Part shown: piece after piece, positions 16,701 through 25,700 of the stretch | How positions within the stretch are numbered: the stretch's first letter is position 1 | Layout of the letters: each line of letters begins with the position of its first letter | IMG/VR virus record: IMGVR_UViG_3300032607_000970 | Coordinates: 1-28,603 of that record | Source of the DNA: a virus | DNA: 28,603 bases | Direction: 5' to 3' (one strand) | The notes under the pieces: model-generated | Seen by the model: the letters and a program-made list of their open reading frames with translations, nothing else | Database searches by the model: none | Told to the model about the DNA's origin: nothing | Translations under genes and position numbers: made by a program

Positions 16701-16739
16701 CTGGCGGTGGTCCCCAAATGGAACGTGTATGGAGACTGA
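13725..16739 (+). CDS. Tail tubular protein B (T7 gp12-like nozzle) with carbohydrate-binding-like repeats
   Basis: The 1004-residue protein starts with the typical nozzle pattern FNSGELSPLIHLRSDLEKYRSGCRTLQNMTVTPYGGVRRRAG and continues with beta-propeller-like strands, including HEQRIIYGGNALRPSTLWGSATDDYERFE. The family usually runs about 650-850 residues. Extra length is partly explained by three tandem CBM5/12-like repeats at about residues 679-722, 741-775 and 782-821, with the recurring pattern of a GD/ND-x-V start, an internal Tyr, and a closing W-x(3)-W or W-x-x-YW. The family's usual C-terminal part resumes after them (SREKRIYELVIYFDKTNGC). In the virion it forms the tail tube. The repeats may bind surface polysaccharide or peptidoglycan; this is inferred. 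Its end overlaps the next gene by 11 bases. Confidence 0.88.
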   Translation: MATLSLIPSFNSGELSPLIHLRSDLEKYRSGCRTLQNMTVTPYGGVRRRAGLAYFVTAPGKCRLFKFQASVEQAYVMEFSAGLVRFFLNETTPVFTVASPYTADDLDGIQMAQVNNVAYFTHPLRTPYKMRRVYHTLWEFAPVEFDYPAMLEENLNKSLTITTSAAGAAGASINLDSSAALFAAGHVGAHFQISHERTADQFEVTMTATSGNNGRFTAGLIVQGAWSFATSGTWSGTFVIQRSTNNGGSWQTIRQFSASANDNYSAGGTEPGQVLLRIGWTHVATGSSNPRASLEASGAFIRGLVRITSVMTSTHAEVVVVNRVRSGATSYWREGAWSGVNGYPRTVAAHEQRIIYGGNALRPSTLWGSATDDYERFEPGVDDTDSWTHALASDQQNSIQWLISQKSLLIGTSGDEWVMSSGGDETTITPSNVRARRQSGNGSDFLKARVINDAVLFVQRGGKKLRDMTFSFEADGYTTSDLTLLAEHIAGEGIIDTAYQAQPISTLWCVTRGGTLIGLTYDRAQQLVGWHRHVTGDATDGFESVTVRTTAGEADQVWVSVRRRIDGTDRRHIERICSDGFFLETPWSLLYPSTDGLELWDYRYLSSTAGTASLGPVGAPYPFFDPDWFYYCVVSHTMDETYVGTFDTHAGYSFAAPDLGQTWVWVGPWINSLSSGGYAVGDTVHHADVIYRVILHHGASGGGPGIKEPGVAVDWATYWAIVDDVPVSLPNVVVQDEYLENDEVQSGGYKYTATDDHAQTEDNEPGVGISWGSYWVRDQGTYSIGDLVSADRGNYICTADHTPSAATRPATGDDWGDVWALQPTDNLLFHVDAGVTALAFTGDEMTGLDHLEGETVQVLANGAVLSPRVVSGGAIQFDQEGDPTEFVSVTAGLAYESLLEPMALEVGMQNGTSVSREKRIYELVIYFDKTNGCQVASTTAGPFETLRFRFGDVYADQAVPLFSGAYVHKLAARHDLEASFVIKQDQPLPLTVLAVVPKWNVYGD

Positions 16740-17166
16740 ACTTTTCACGGTGCGGCATTACGAGCCGGGCGACTATCCGACACTGCTCGGTTGGTGGGAG
16801 GCGCATGGAGCCGATGCGCTGCCGGAATTGATGGTGCCCGCCTCGACCTGCATCGTGCTGATGGAAGGCGAACCGGTGGCATCCGGCAGCGTCTTCCCGT
16901 GCAACTGCAACCACGTGGCATTCTTCCACGGGCTGGTCACCCGCCCTGGTCTTACGCTCCGCCAGACGCTCGAAGTGCAGCACGCGCTGCAAGCCGGGCT
17001 CGATTGCATCATGCGGGCCGGCGGTCACACCCTGCTGCTGGGGACGGTCCCGGCCGGCGGCATGCTGCGCGGAGCGAAGATGGCAGGATTTCACCCGGCG
17101 GGTGACGCGGTACTGCCGGTGCAACGTCTCGTCCAACCTCTAATCAATCACACTCATGGGTCTTGA
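16729..17166 (+). CDS. GNAT-like protein in the tail module
   Basis: The 145-residue product resembles small GNAT acetyltransferase-like proteins found between tail tubular and internal virion genes in several podoviruses. Features are FTVRHYEPGDYPTLLGWWEAHG, the MVPASTCIVLMEGEPVASGSVFP strand pair, FFHGLVTRPGLTLRQTLEVQHAL in the place of the pantetheine-binding beta-strand and loop, and a late MLRGAKMAGFHPAG. The canonical Q/R-x-x-G-x-G/A acetyl-CoA loop is not clear, so catalysis is uncertain. The ATG at 16729 overlaps the nozzle stop by 11 bases, and its own end overlaps the next gene by 11 bases, so it belongs firmly to the tail operon. Confidence 0.7.
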   Translation: METELFTVRHYEPGDYPTLLGWWEAHGADALPELMVPASTCIVLMEGEPVASGSVFPCNCNHVAFFHGLVTRPGLTLRQTLEVQHALQAGLDCIMRAGGHTLLLGTVPAGGMLRGAKMAGFHPAGDAVLPVQRLVQPLINHTHGS

Positions 17167-17662
17167 AGTCATGCTATTTGCGGGCATCGCAGCGTCTCTC
17201 GCAGGCGCTGGCATCTCCGCGTATTCGTCCTATCAACAGGGGCAGGCGGCAAACGCCATGGCCAAGCACAATGCCAAGGTGGCCACCAACGCCGCGACCA
17301 ACGAGGCGCAGGCGGCGCAGCAGAACACCATCCGCCAGCGTGAAGCGTCCCGCCGCCAGCTTGCCACGATCCGCTCGAAGATGGCATCGAGCGGCACGCA
17401 GATGGGCGCGGGCTCCTCGCTCGACGTGCTCGGCACCGCGGCCTCGGAGCTCGAGCTCAAGACGCTGGATCTGTTCCGCGACTCGGACGCCAAGCAGCGG
17501 CAGTATGGCAACGAAGCGACGATGACCCTCTGGGAAGGTGAGCAAACGGCCAAGGCCGGCACCATCGGCGCGCTGGGCACGCTGATCGGCGGCGTGGGCT
17601 CGGCGATGGGCAGCTACACCGATGCCAGAAAAAGCGGCGTGATCCGCACCGGCAAGCCCTAA
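17156..17662 (+). CDS. Small internal virion protein (T7 gp14-like position)
   Basis: The 168-residue product has a hydrophobic N-terminus (VMLFAGIAASLAGAGISAYSSY, about residues 5-26), a long Ala/Gln/Asn-rich helix (QGQAANAMAKHNAKVATNAATNEAQAAQQN), and a Gly/Ala-rich hydrophobic segment near the C-terminus (TIGALGTLIGGVGSAMGSY). This fits an ejection protein that inserts into the outer membrane during DNA injection, like T7 gp14; the assignment rests on size, composition and gene order. An alternative ATG at 17171 would remove 5 residues. The ATG at 17156 overlaps the preceding stop by 11 bases. There is no Shine-Dalgarno. Confidence 0.75.
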   Translation: MGLEVMLFAGIAASLAGAGISAYSSYQQGQAANAMAKHNAKVATNAATNEAQAAQQNTIRQREASRRQLATIRSKMASSGTQMGAGSSLDVLGTAASELELKTLDLFRDSDAKQRQYGNEATMTLWEGEQTAKAGTIGALGTLIGGVGSAMGSYTDARKSGVIRTGKP

Positions 17663-17679
17663 CCCACCCCTTTCCAATC

Positions 17680-19782
17680 ATGGCGAACATTCCACTACCC
17701 GGTAAAAATCTGATTCAAGGCTACTCGTCCGGCGGCGAGGGCAGCGTGGCCGCGGCGGCTGCACCGTGGGCGGCGACGGCGAATCTCGGTCGGGAGATTC
17801 AGGACACGGGCGACCAATACACCGCCCTGCTCGCCCAGGCGCAGAAGGCGCAGACCCGCACCAAGTCCAACGAAATGGAGTTGGAGCTGCTCAAGATCCA
17901 CGCCGACTACGAAAACGAGATGCTGAAAAGCCCGAACCCGTCCCAGTGGGTGGCCGGGTATGAGAAGAAAATGGCGGAGGCAAAGAAACGCTTTGTGCCA
18001 GACAACATGACGCCGGATGAGCAAGAGGCGATCGGTGGGGCGTTCAACAATTTCGCCACGCGCTCGTCAATCAGCGTCGGCCGCACGGCCGCGGTGGCGG
18101 TGTTCCAGAACGACAAGCTGGCGCTGGGTAACCTGCTCACCCAGGCGGAGGCCAGCGACGACGAGGAGCTGCGGCAGCGCGGGCTCTCGCAAACCCGCGA
18201 GATGATGCCGGCGGCCGAGGCGGACAAGGTGGCCGCGGAGTCTGACCGCCGGGTGGCGAGCACCCGCGTGACGCGTGAAATCGAGGCGGATCCCCTGGCG
18301 TGGAAGGACAAGCTCAAGGATCCGGAGGTGATCAAGGAATTTCCAGGGCTGGCGGTGGGCGATCTGCCTCGGCTGCAAGACATGGCGCGCGCCGCGGCGC
18401 GTCAATCGGTCGGCGATGCGCTCGACCAGTTCAACGACAGCTTGGCGACAGGCGCCGTGAAGTCTCCCGAGGAAATCGACCGGAGCTTCAAGGGCCGCGT
18501 CTCGCCGAGCGTGCTCGAAGACATGAAGGGCACGCTGGCCAAACGCTGGACCGCCGAGGAGACCGCCTTGCGCAAGTCGCCGGCGTATCAGGCGGAAATG
18601 GTCGGGAAAATTTCCTCGTCGATGGCAGGCCTGGCTGACGCCGAGGATTTTGAAAAACGCTATGCCACGAGCTCGTTCATGATCGACTCGCTGGAAGACT
18701 CGCCGATGAAGCGCCAGCTCACCGAGCAACTGCGCGCCACCAAGAGCGGCCGCGAGTGGGAGGTGAAGACGCACGCCGACGCCGCGATGAAGGCGCTCGA
18801 CGATGCCGCCAAGGCCGGCCGCTTCGGCGTGGTGCCGAGCACCAAGAAGATGCTGGTGGCGGATGCGCTGCAGGCGGGTTTCCTGAATGCTCCTGAAAAG
18901 CTGAAAAGCCTGGGCTACAGCGACGACCAGATTGCCAAGATCACCAAGGAGGATTCCAACGAAAAGCGGCAGCTGGCATTCCGCCAAGAGTGGACGAAGC
19001 GCGGCAAGGCCGACCCGAACGTCTCGCAAACCGTCTGGCAAACCGCGATGGCGATCCGCACCGGTGCCAACGAAGTGATGAATCCCGAGGCCGAGGACGC
19101 CGCAATCTCCGCGCAACTGGTGGCCGACCGCCGCCACGGCGAGGCGAAGATGAAGCTCGGCGAATTCCTGCGGCTCAACCCGGAAGCCTCGCCGGATCAA
19201 ATCGACACCAAGATTCTTGAAATCGGCGGTGAGCAAACGCACCGCGAGCTCAAGAGCGGGATTTACGACATGAAAAAGTCAACATCGGGCGGCCCGAACG
19301 GTGCCAGCGACTCGACGGCCTCCGTGCCGGTCGGCAACACTCTGACCGAGATTGTGAAAAACTTCGAAGCCGGCGGAGCACCGGGCGGCTTCCATCGCTC
19401 CGCATATTGGGACTATGGGCAATGGTCGATCGGTTACGGCACCAAGGCCAAGGAGGGGGAAACGATCACCCAGGCGCAAGCCGACAAACGTCTCGCCGAC
19501 GAGCTCGGGCAACACCGCGCGCGGGTGACCGCGGAGGCCGGCAAGCTCGGGCTCAAGTTCAACGACGCGCAACTCGACGCGCTGACGTCCTTCGATTTCA
19601 ACACCGGCAAGATCGAAACACTGCTGGCCAATGGCACCCGCTCTCCCCAGCAAATCGCCGACACGATGCTGCTCTATCGCAACGCTGACGGGCAACGCCT
19701 GCGCGGCTTGGAATCCCGCCGCAAGGCGGAGCGACATCTGTTCCTTCACGGTCACGCCAGCACCGACACTCAAAACTCATGA
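17680..19782 (+). CDS. Internal virion (ejection) protein with C-terminal lysozyme domain
   Basis: The first 540 or so of 700 residues are mostly alpha-helical and charged, like T7 gp15-type core proteins (AAAPWAATANLGREIQDTGDQYTALLAQ; many Glu/Lys/Ala helices). The C-terminal 150 residues form a phage lysozyme (GH24-like) domain: a likely catalytic Glu at NFEAGG (E563), Asp at AYWDYGQW (D578), and SIGYGT in place of the usual TIGYG (S583 at the Thr site), followed by FNDAQLDALTSFDFNTG and RRKAERHLFLHG. It would be ejected and locally cut peptidoglycan during genome entry. No stand-alone endolysin is seen in the window. The stop overlaps the giant gene start as ATGA. Confidence 0.85.
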   Translation: MANIPLPGKNLIQGYSSGGEGSVAAAAAPWAATANLGREIQDTGDQYTALLAQAQKAQTRTKSNEMELELLKIHADYENEMLKSPNPSQWVAGYEKKMAEAKKRFVPDNMTPDEQEAIGGAFNNFATRSSISVGRTAAVAVFQNDKLALGNLLTQAEASDDEELRQRGLSQTREMMPAAEADKVAAESDRRVASTRVTREIEADPLAWKDKLKDPEVIKEFPGLAVGDLPRLQDMARAAARQSVGDALDQFNDSLATGAVKSPEEIDRSFKGRVSPSVLEDMKGTLAKRWTAEETALRKSPAYQAEMVGKISSSMAGLADAEDFEKRYATSSFMIDSLEDSPMKRQLTEQLRATKSGREWEVKTHADAAMKALDDAAKAGRFGVVPSTKKMLVADALQAGFLNAPEKLKSLGYSDDQIAKITKEDSNEKRQLAFRQEWTKRGKADPNVSQTVWQTAMAIRTGANEVMNPEAEDAAISAQLVADRRHGEAKMKLGEFLRLNPEASPDQIDTKILEIGGEQTHRELKSGIYDMKKSTSGGPNGASDSTASVPVGNTLTEIVKNFEAGGAPGGFHRSAYWDYGQWSIGYGTKAKEGETITQAQADKRLADELGQHRARVTAEAGKLGLKFNDAQLDALTSFDFNTGKIETLLANGTRSPQQIADTMLLYRNADGQRLRGLESRRKAERHLFLHGHASTDTQNS

Positions 19783-22700
19783 TCGACTTCACTCAAGACC
19801 TCCCGCCTGCGCCTACCGTGGACGATTTGACCACGGCCAACCAGCTTCCCGAGGCGAGCCGCCCGCCGTCGCTGGTGCCGACCTTCGGGGAAAACCCGTG
19901 GGAGGTGGATCAACGCGAAAAGGATGCGGCTGACGCGGAGTTCCGCCAGACGGCACAAGCGAAACTCGACCAAGTGGCACTGGATCCGGATTCCTACTTT
20001 GCGGGCAAAGACCTCGGCTTCACCCGCGATCCGAAGAAATCGCAGGCCATGGCGCTGAATTCCGCCTTCATGGAATTTGCCAGCGGGGACATGCCAATCC
20101 CGCTGGGAGAATCCGACATCAACCGGCGCCTGATTCGTCAGGATTTGGCAATCCGGCTCTTCGAAGGCCGCGGCGCGGACACGGAAGAAGCCTTCCACGG
20201 CGAAATCGTCAAAGCGGCCCAGGGGCGCAAGGACACGGACGACCTGTTCCAGAAACTTACCGAGACGTCCCAGCTGGCGGTGACCGCCGGCAGCGTGGGC
20301 GAAGCGGCGACCACCTTCAAAGCGTGGCGCGACGAGGCGAAGGCGAAGCCGGGCTACAAGCCCGAGAACGACGCCGACTACCTGGAGGCGTGGCACCAGA
20401 CCCAGCGCGAGGCGCGCGAACGCATCGAGCCATTCCGCGAGGAACTGGCCAGCGTCTGGCAGGCGATGAAAGGGGGCGGCGCCGGGACCGCTTCCGAGTT
20501 GATCAAGAGCGCGGGGGCGGACTTGCTGCTGGCCGGCGGCAGCGACGGCGAAGACACGGTGGACGAGTTTGCCAAGAAAGACGCCGGCGCCGTGGCGTTC
20601 GAGGTTTACCAAAAACTCAGCGAGGCCGAGCGCGAGGAATTCATGGCGGGGCTCGACACGCTGGTGAAGACCTTCCCCAAAGAAGAACGTCCCGCGGTGC
20701 TGGCTAACCTCGCCAAATCCGGCGGCCGGATGGTCGATGACCTGGCACGCGGCGCGGCCTCACGGTTCTCGGTGAAAGGGCTGGAGCAGTATCTCAACCA
20801 GGGCATCGCCGACAGCGCGGGCCCGCTCGGGGCGTCGGACGCGGACAAGGCGGCAGCTGCAGCCAATGCGACGAACATCCAGGCGGACCGGCTGGCACAG
20901 AAGAACTTTGCCGATGGGATTCGCAAGATCGAGCGCGGGGAATACGCGCCGGTGCGGCATTTCTCGAAGCCGAGCAAGGACGTGTTTTCAAAGCGCACGC
21001 TCGAAGACGGGTTCTACGGTGTGCCCGGCGTGTTCGCCTCGGTGGCCACCGCGATGCTTCCCGGCGTGGGGCCCGGTGCGATGTATCTGGCGATGGAGGA
21101 TTTTGCTTATGGCGACCTCCGAGACAACGCGATGCGCGCCGGCATGAGCGACGAAGCGGCCAGTTTGTTTGCCGACGAGTGGAAGTCCGCTGCCGCCATC
21201 CCACAGACGGCGCTGGAAGTGCTCCAGATTTACGTGCCACTTGGCAAGCTGCCGGCAGTCAACAAGGTGCTCGGTGCGATGGGTGACAGGATCACCAACC
21301 GCTTGCTGCGCGGAGTGGTCAAGGCGGGGTCCATCGGGGCGGCCGAAACCGCGGTGGAGGAATTGCAGTATCTCACGCCGTATGCGGTGCAGGAAATCGC
21401 GCACTCGTTTGCTGCTGACACCGGCACGCCGCCCGCGGTGTGGCATAATGGCCAGAACGGTGCCTTCGATGGATTCTGGACGCGGCAGGCGACCACCTTC
21501 ATCTCGATGCTTCCGATGGCGGCCTTCGGGGCGGTGGGTGGCTTGAATGCGGAAGCGCGGGCTAAGGCGTTCAGCACGGCGACGCCGCTGCAACGGCGGG
21601 CGTTTGGCATCACCGATGCCCACAGTGCCGCCATCGATGCCGCCGCCGCTCAGGGGCCGTCCTCGCTGAATGCTGCCGTCGAGGCCGCGATGGCCGAGCG
21701 GGTGCCGGAAAGCGAGCAAGCCAAGGCCGCGGTGGCCGAGCTCGAAGCAGAGATTGCCGAGCAGCAAGCCGCCGTTGCCGAAGCGCAGGCTGCCGGCGTG
21801 ATGCCGCTCTTCGTCCGCGCGCCGGGCAGCAAGATGATTTCCGTGCTCGACGGCACGACCCGCGAGGAAATCGGGCAGGCCGCGACCCATGCGGACGCGC
21901 TGCGGATCGCGGCCGACCACACCAACGCCATCGATCTGACCAATGCCGACCAGGTGGCGTTCCTCTCGACGCTGCTGCAGGCCGCGCAAATCACTACCAT
22001 CAGCGACGGGGAGACGCGGCAGACCGGGTTTGATGTGGGGGCGGGGCGCTTAGTGACGGCCAGTGAGGAAGCGGCGCTGTCGCCCGCGGACGAGGCGCGG
22101 GTGCTCGCCCAGTCGAAAGCCAAGGAAGCGATCGGCGGCAAGCCTGGCTTCGTGGAAATCGTGCTCGGCAAAAGCGTCACGCGCACCAAGCAGAAGGTCC
22201 GCGAGACAGTCAACCGGATCAACGCCGGCGGCTCGGTGCTGACGATCTTTCACGAAGAGTCACACGGCTTTTTCCGCGAAGCTTTGACCAACGGACGCCT
22301 GACGAAAGAGAGCACCATTGAAACCATCCGCGGCCTTCAATCGTCCTTCGTCGGCAAGACGACCAAGGACGGCGAGGCGATCAGCTTCCTGCCCGCCGAG
22401 GGCGAGGTGACCGACGAGCAGCTCGACGAAGCGGTTTCCGAACTGATGGAAACGCTCATCTTGAAGAATCGCAAAACCAACGGCATGCCGCGGGGCATGG
22501 TGAGCAACAACCTTTCCGCCATGGCGCGGATGAACGGCGGGGCAAAGTCGTTCAAGGCGTTCGTCGATACCGTGCGGGATTTCTTCGGTGTCACGTTCTC
22601 ACGGGTTTACGAACTCAAGAAGGCAATCAAGGACGGCAAGGTGACGGAGGCGGATCTGGACGCATTCACCAACAAGCTCTTCGGCCTCGATGCGCAGGAC

Positions 22701-25700
22701 GAGCACGACGCTGCCGCGGTGACTGCGCGGGATGAGATTCTGGGCGAGGGGGATCCGTTCAGCATTCGGCCACAATCTCTCAAAATGCAGCCCCCCAAGG
22801 GGATCACTGCGAACACCACCGAATCCTTGCCGACGTGGACGATCCCCCAGGAAAAGGGTGTGAGTCTGCCCAAAGTGTTGTCCACGGCGAAGGCTCGGGC
22901 AGTGTTCTACAAGCGTCTGGACGGTGCGCTGAAATGGCTCAACGAGAATCCGGCGAGAATCACCACCGCTTCCGGCTGGGTGAAGTTCCTGCAAAAAGCC
23001 GGCGTATGGGGCGAGGTGCCGATGCCACCGATGGGGCTGGCGGAAATCATCAACAATCCGGCGGCCTATGTGGCCAAGCTCAACGGCGGCTATCACGAGG
23101 AATCGACCCTGCCAGGAACCCAGGAATCCGCGCGCGCGGGCTTGGACGGCACCACGGAGATGCGCGGGCTCATTGGCGCAGGAAAAGCGCCGGCGCCGTT
23201 CGTGGTGGCCCTTCATCACATGTGGGGCATTCTCTCGCGGATGTTGCCACCTCTCCACCAGGAGGGCATGTGGCTGCGTTTGATTTCCCACCGCCCGGTG
23301 CTCGATGCAATCCAAGCGTCGATTGACGGGACGTTCTCCGTGAGCATCAGTGAGTGGCAAACACTGGTGCAAGGGGCACGTGACACAACGGCGGACGGCG
23401 CCGGCCAAATCGGCAACGCCGCCACGGCGAATGCCAATTCATTTTTCATGATGCTCGATCGACTGAACGGTCGCTGGCAAGACATGGCGGATGTCTACAT
23501 GGCCCCGAACAGCCGGGAAATGGGCCGCCGGTTCTGGGACATCGATGCCGGCGCACTCGGCATCAAAAACAAGGTGCAACGATTCATCGGCCTCACCTTC
23601 GGCATTCCTGGGGTGATCATGGATCGCTGGAAATTCGTGGAGTTCTGGCTCCCTCTCGCCATGGAGGGCAAGGGCAATGAAACTTCTGCAGATTATTTCA
23701 CCTATGGAAACAATACTCCATCGGATCCGTCAGGAATTTACGGGGTCTATGGCAAAGTCGATAGCAGCAACGAGGCTCTGAGTCTGGCAATGTATGAAGC
23801 CTTCGAGACGGTGCTGGAATCCGCCATTGCCAAATCCCCTGAGCTGCAAGCACATCTGGGGGCCCACGCGAATCCCGGCGGGATGCACTGGCACGGTTGG
23901 AATGCCATCAAAAACGAAGCGGTCGGGCACTCGTCGCTGGATCTGACCAAGGAGTTGATCCAATCCTTCGGAGTTGATGTGACGGCAGAAACCGTCCACA
24001 ATGCCATCCGCAATGGAACCTACTACACCGAAGGAGCTGAGAGCCAACAGTCCAACGTCAAGTTCTTCCTCGACCGCGGAACAGTCCGGGTTGAAAGGAC
24101 CAGCGTGGCCGGCGGACTTCAGCCAGGACGTGCCGGAATACTCGGACGAGGAACTGGCGCGGGAGATGAAACTGGTGGAGGCGGAGAGCGAGGCCCGCAG
24201 GGCGAGCAAGGGCAAGTAGAGGAGTTGGGTTCATTCTCCCTCGGCCCGGCCCGCATGGCCGAAGCGCTGCAGGACAATGCGGTCAACCGCGTCTATGCCG
24301 ACCCGCGCGCCCGCAGTGTGGTCTTCAACGTGATGATGAAGAAACTCGGCGACCTCAAACGCGACCGGGACGAGATCGGGATTTCCTTCGGCAAGGGCTA
24401 CAAGCGCAAAGCCATCGAGGATCCGCGCAAGACGGCGAGCATTAACAAGGAATCCGCATTTCGCGAGGCAGCCCGCCGGGCGGAACTTGAGGAAATCGCT
24501 GCCGCCAAGTATGGCGAAATCCTCAACGACGACGATCTGGTCAAGATTAAGGCGCAGCCGGTGCACGAGATGCTTTCGGTGAAGCGCGCAGACGGCAAGG
24601 TGGACACGCTCCGCGGCCGGCTCATGTCACCTACCGCTGCGGCCGCCCGTGGTGAAACGTTCTTCGATGCCGGCAAGCACGGTGACTACGACGGCGCGTC
24701 GAACATCGCCCGCACCAACTTCGGCGGCACGCTCCTGCCCGACCAGGCGGCGCAGGAACTCTTCGACGCCGGGCTCATCCAGTCACCCACGCCTGACGCG
24801 ATGTGGCAGGCGATGGAGCGCGAGCAAAACTCGGTGGCCAAGTTCAAGGAATACCTCAAGGCTGCCCAGGAGGATCTGAAAGCCGCCCGCGTCCAGGCGA
24901 AGGCTGAGGCCGCCAAGTGGAAAGCGGAACGGCTCAAGGAAGAGAAGGCCAACTACTCGCCCAAAGCCCGCCTGCTGCGCGCCCTGGCGCTGCTCGATGG
25001 CATCATTTCCTCCCTCCCGATCAGCGAGCGTGGCCGCATCGGCGGCTACACCCAGCTGGCCAAGCTCGAAACCGACGAGGTGCGCCTGCGTTTCCTCAAC
25101 GAGCGGATCGATAAGGTGGACGAGGTGCTAGAAAAATACCTGGTCAAGGAATACGGCCGCATGCTCGACAAGCTGCTGGAGCGTTCGATCCCCAAGAAGG
25201 GCGCCGCCGGGGAAAAACCGAAAGGCAGCGCCGGCGCGGAGATCCACGAGATTTTCGCCGTGCTCCGCCAAGCCCGCGAGGGGACGCAGGACGAGGTGGA
25301 CGCCCATGTGGACGGCTTGCTGTCCGTCGTCGCCAGTGGCAACCAGACCGCCGCGGAAGTGGCCCGCATGACCATGCAGGCCAACCTCGTCGGGCTGGTA
25401 GGGAATTGGAAAGAAGCCGACAGCGTGCGCCGTGCCGCCGCCGTGGTGAACGCCACCAACGCTTTCGAGTCCGGCTACAGTCGCTTCCGCCTGGCGCTGC
25501 TTCTCAAGCAGGAAGATCAGACCATCCGCCGCCGTTCGCTGGCCGCATCCACCAAGGCCGCGGGCACCGCCGCCGCTCGCGATCTGAAAATGATCGCCGA
25601 CAACGGGCTCAAAGGCACGTGGAAGGACAACTTCCTCAGTCTGATTTCCTTTGAACAGCTCAACGAATACCTGTTTGGCCGCGACTCGCAAGAAGCCCGC

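Noticed and set aside
18067-19242. Reverse-strand open frame of 391 codons opposite the internal virion gene
   Set aside because: No recognisable domain, shadow-like composition, and no start context.
24001-24075. Start of an independent small gene at ATG 24001
   Set aside because: Over 24001-24075 the giant frame has better coding character, and only the later part of this frame looks protein-like, so I treat it as a displaced tail and not as a separate gene.
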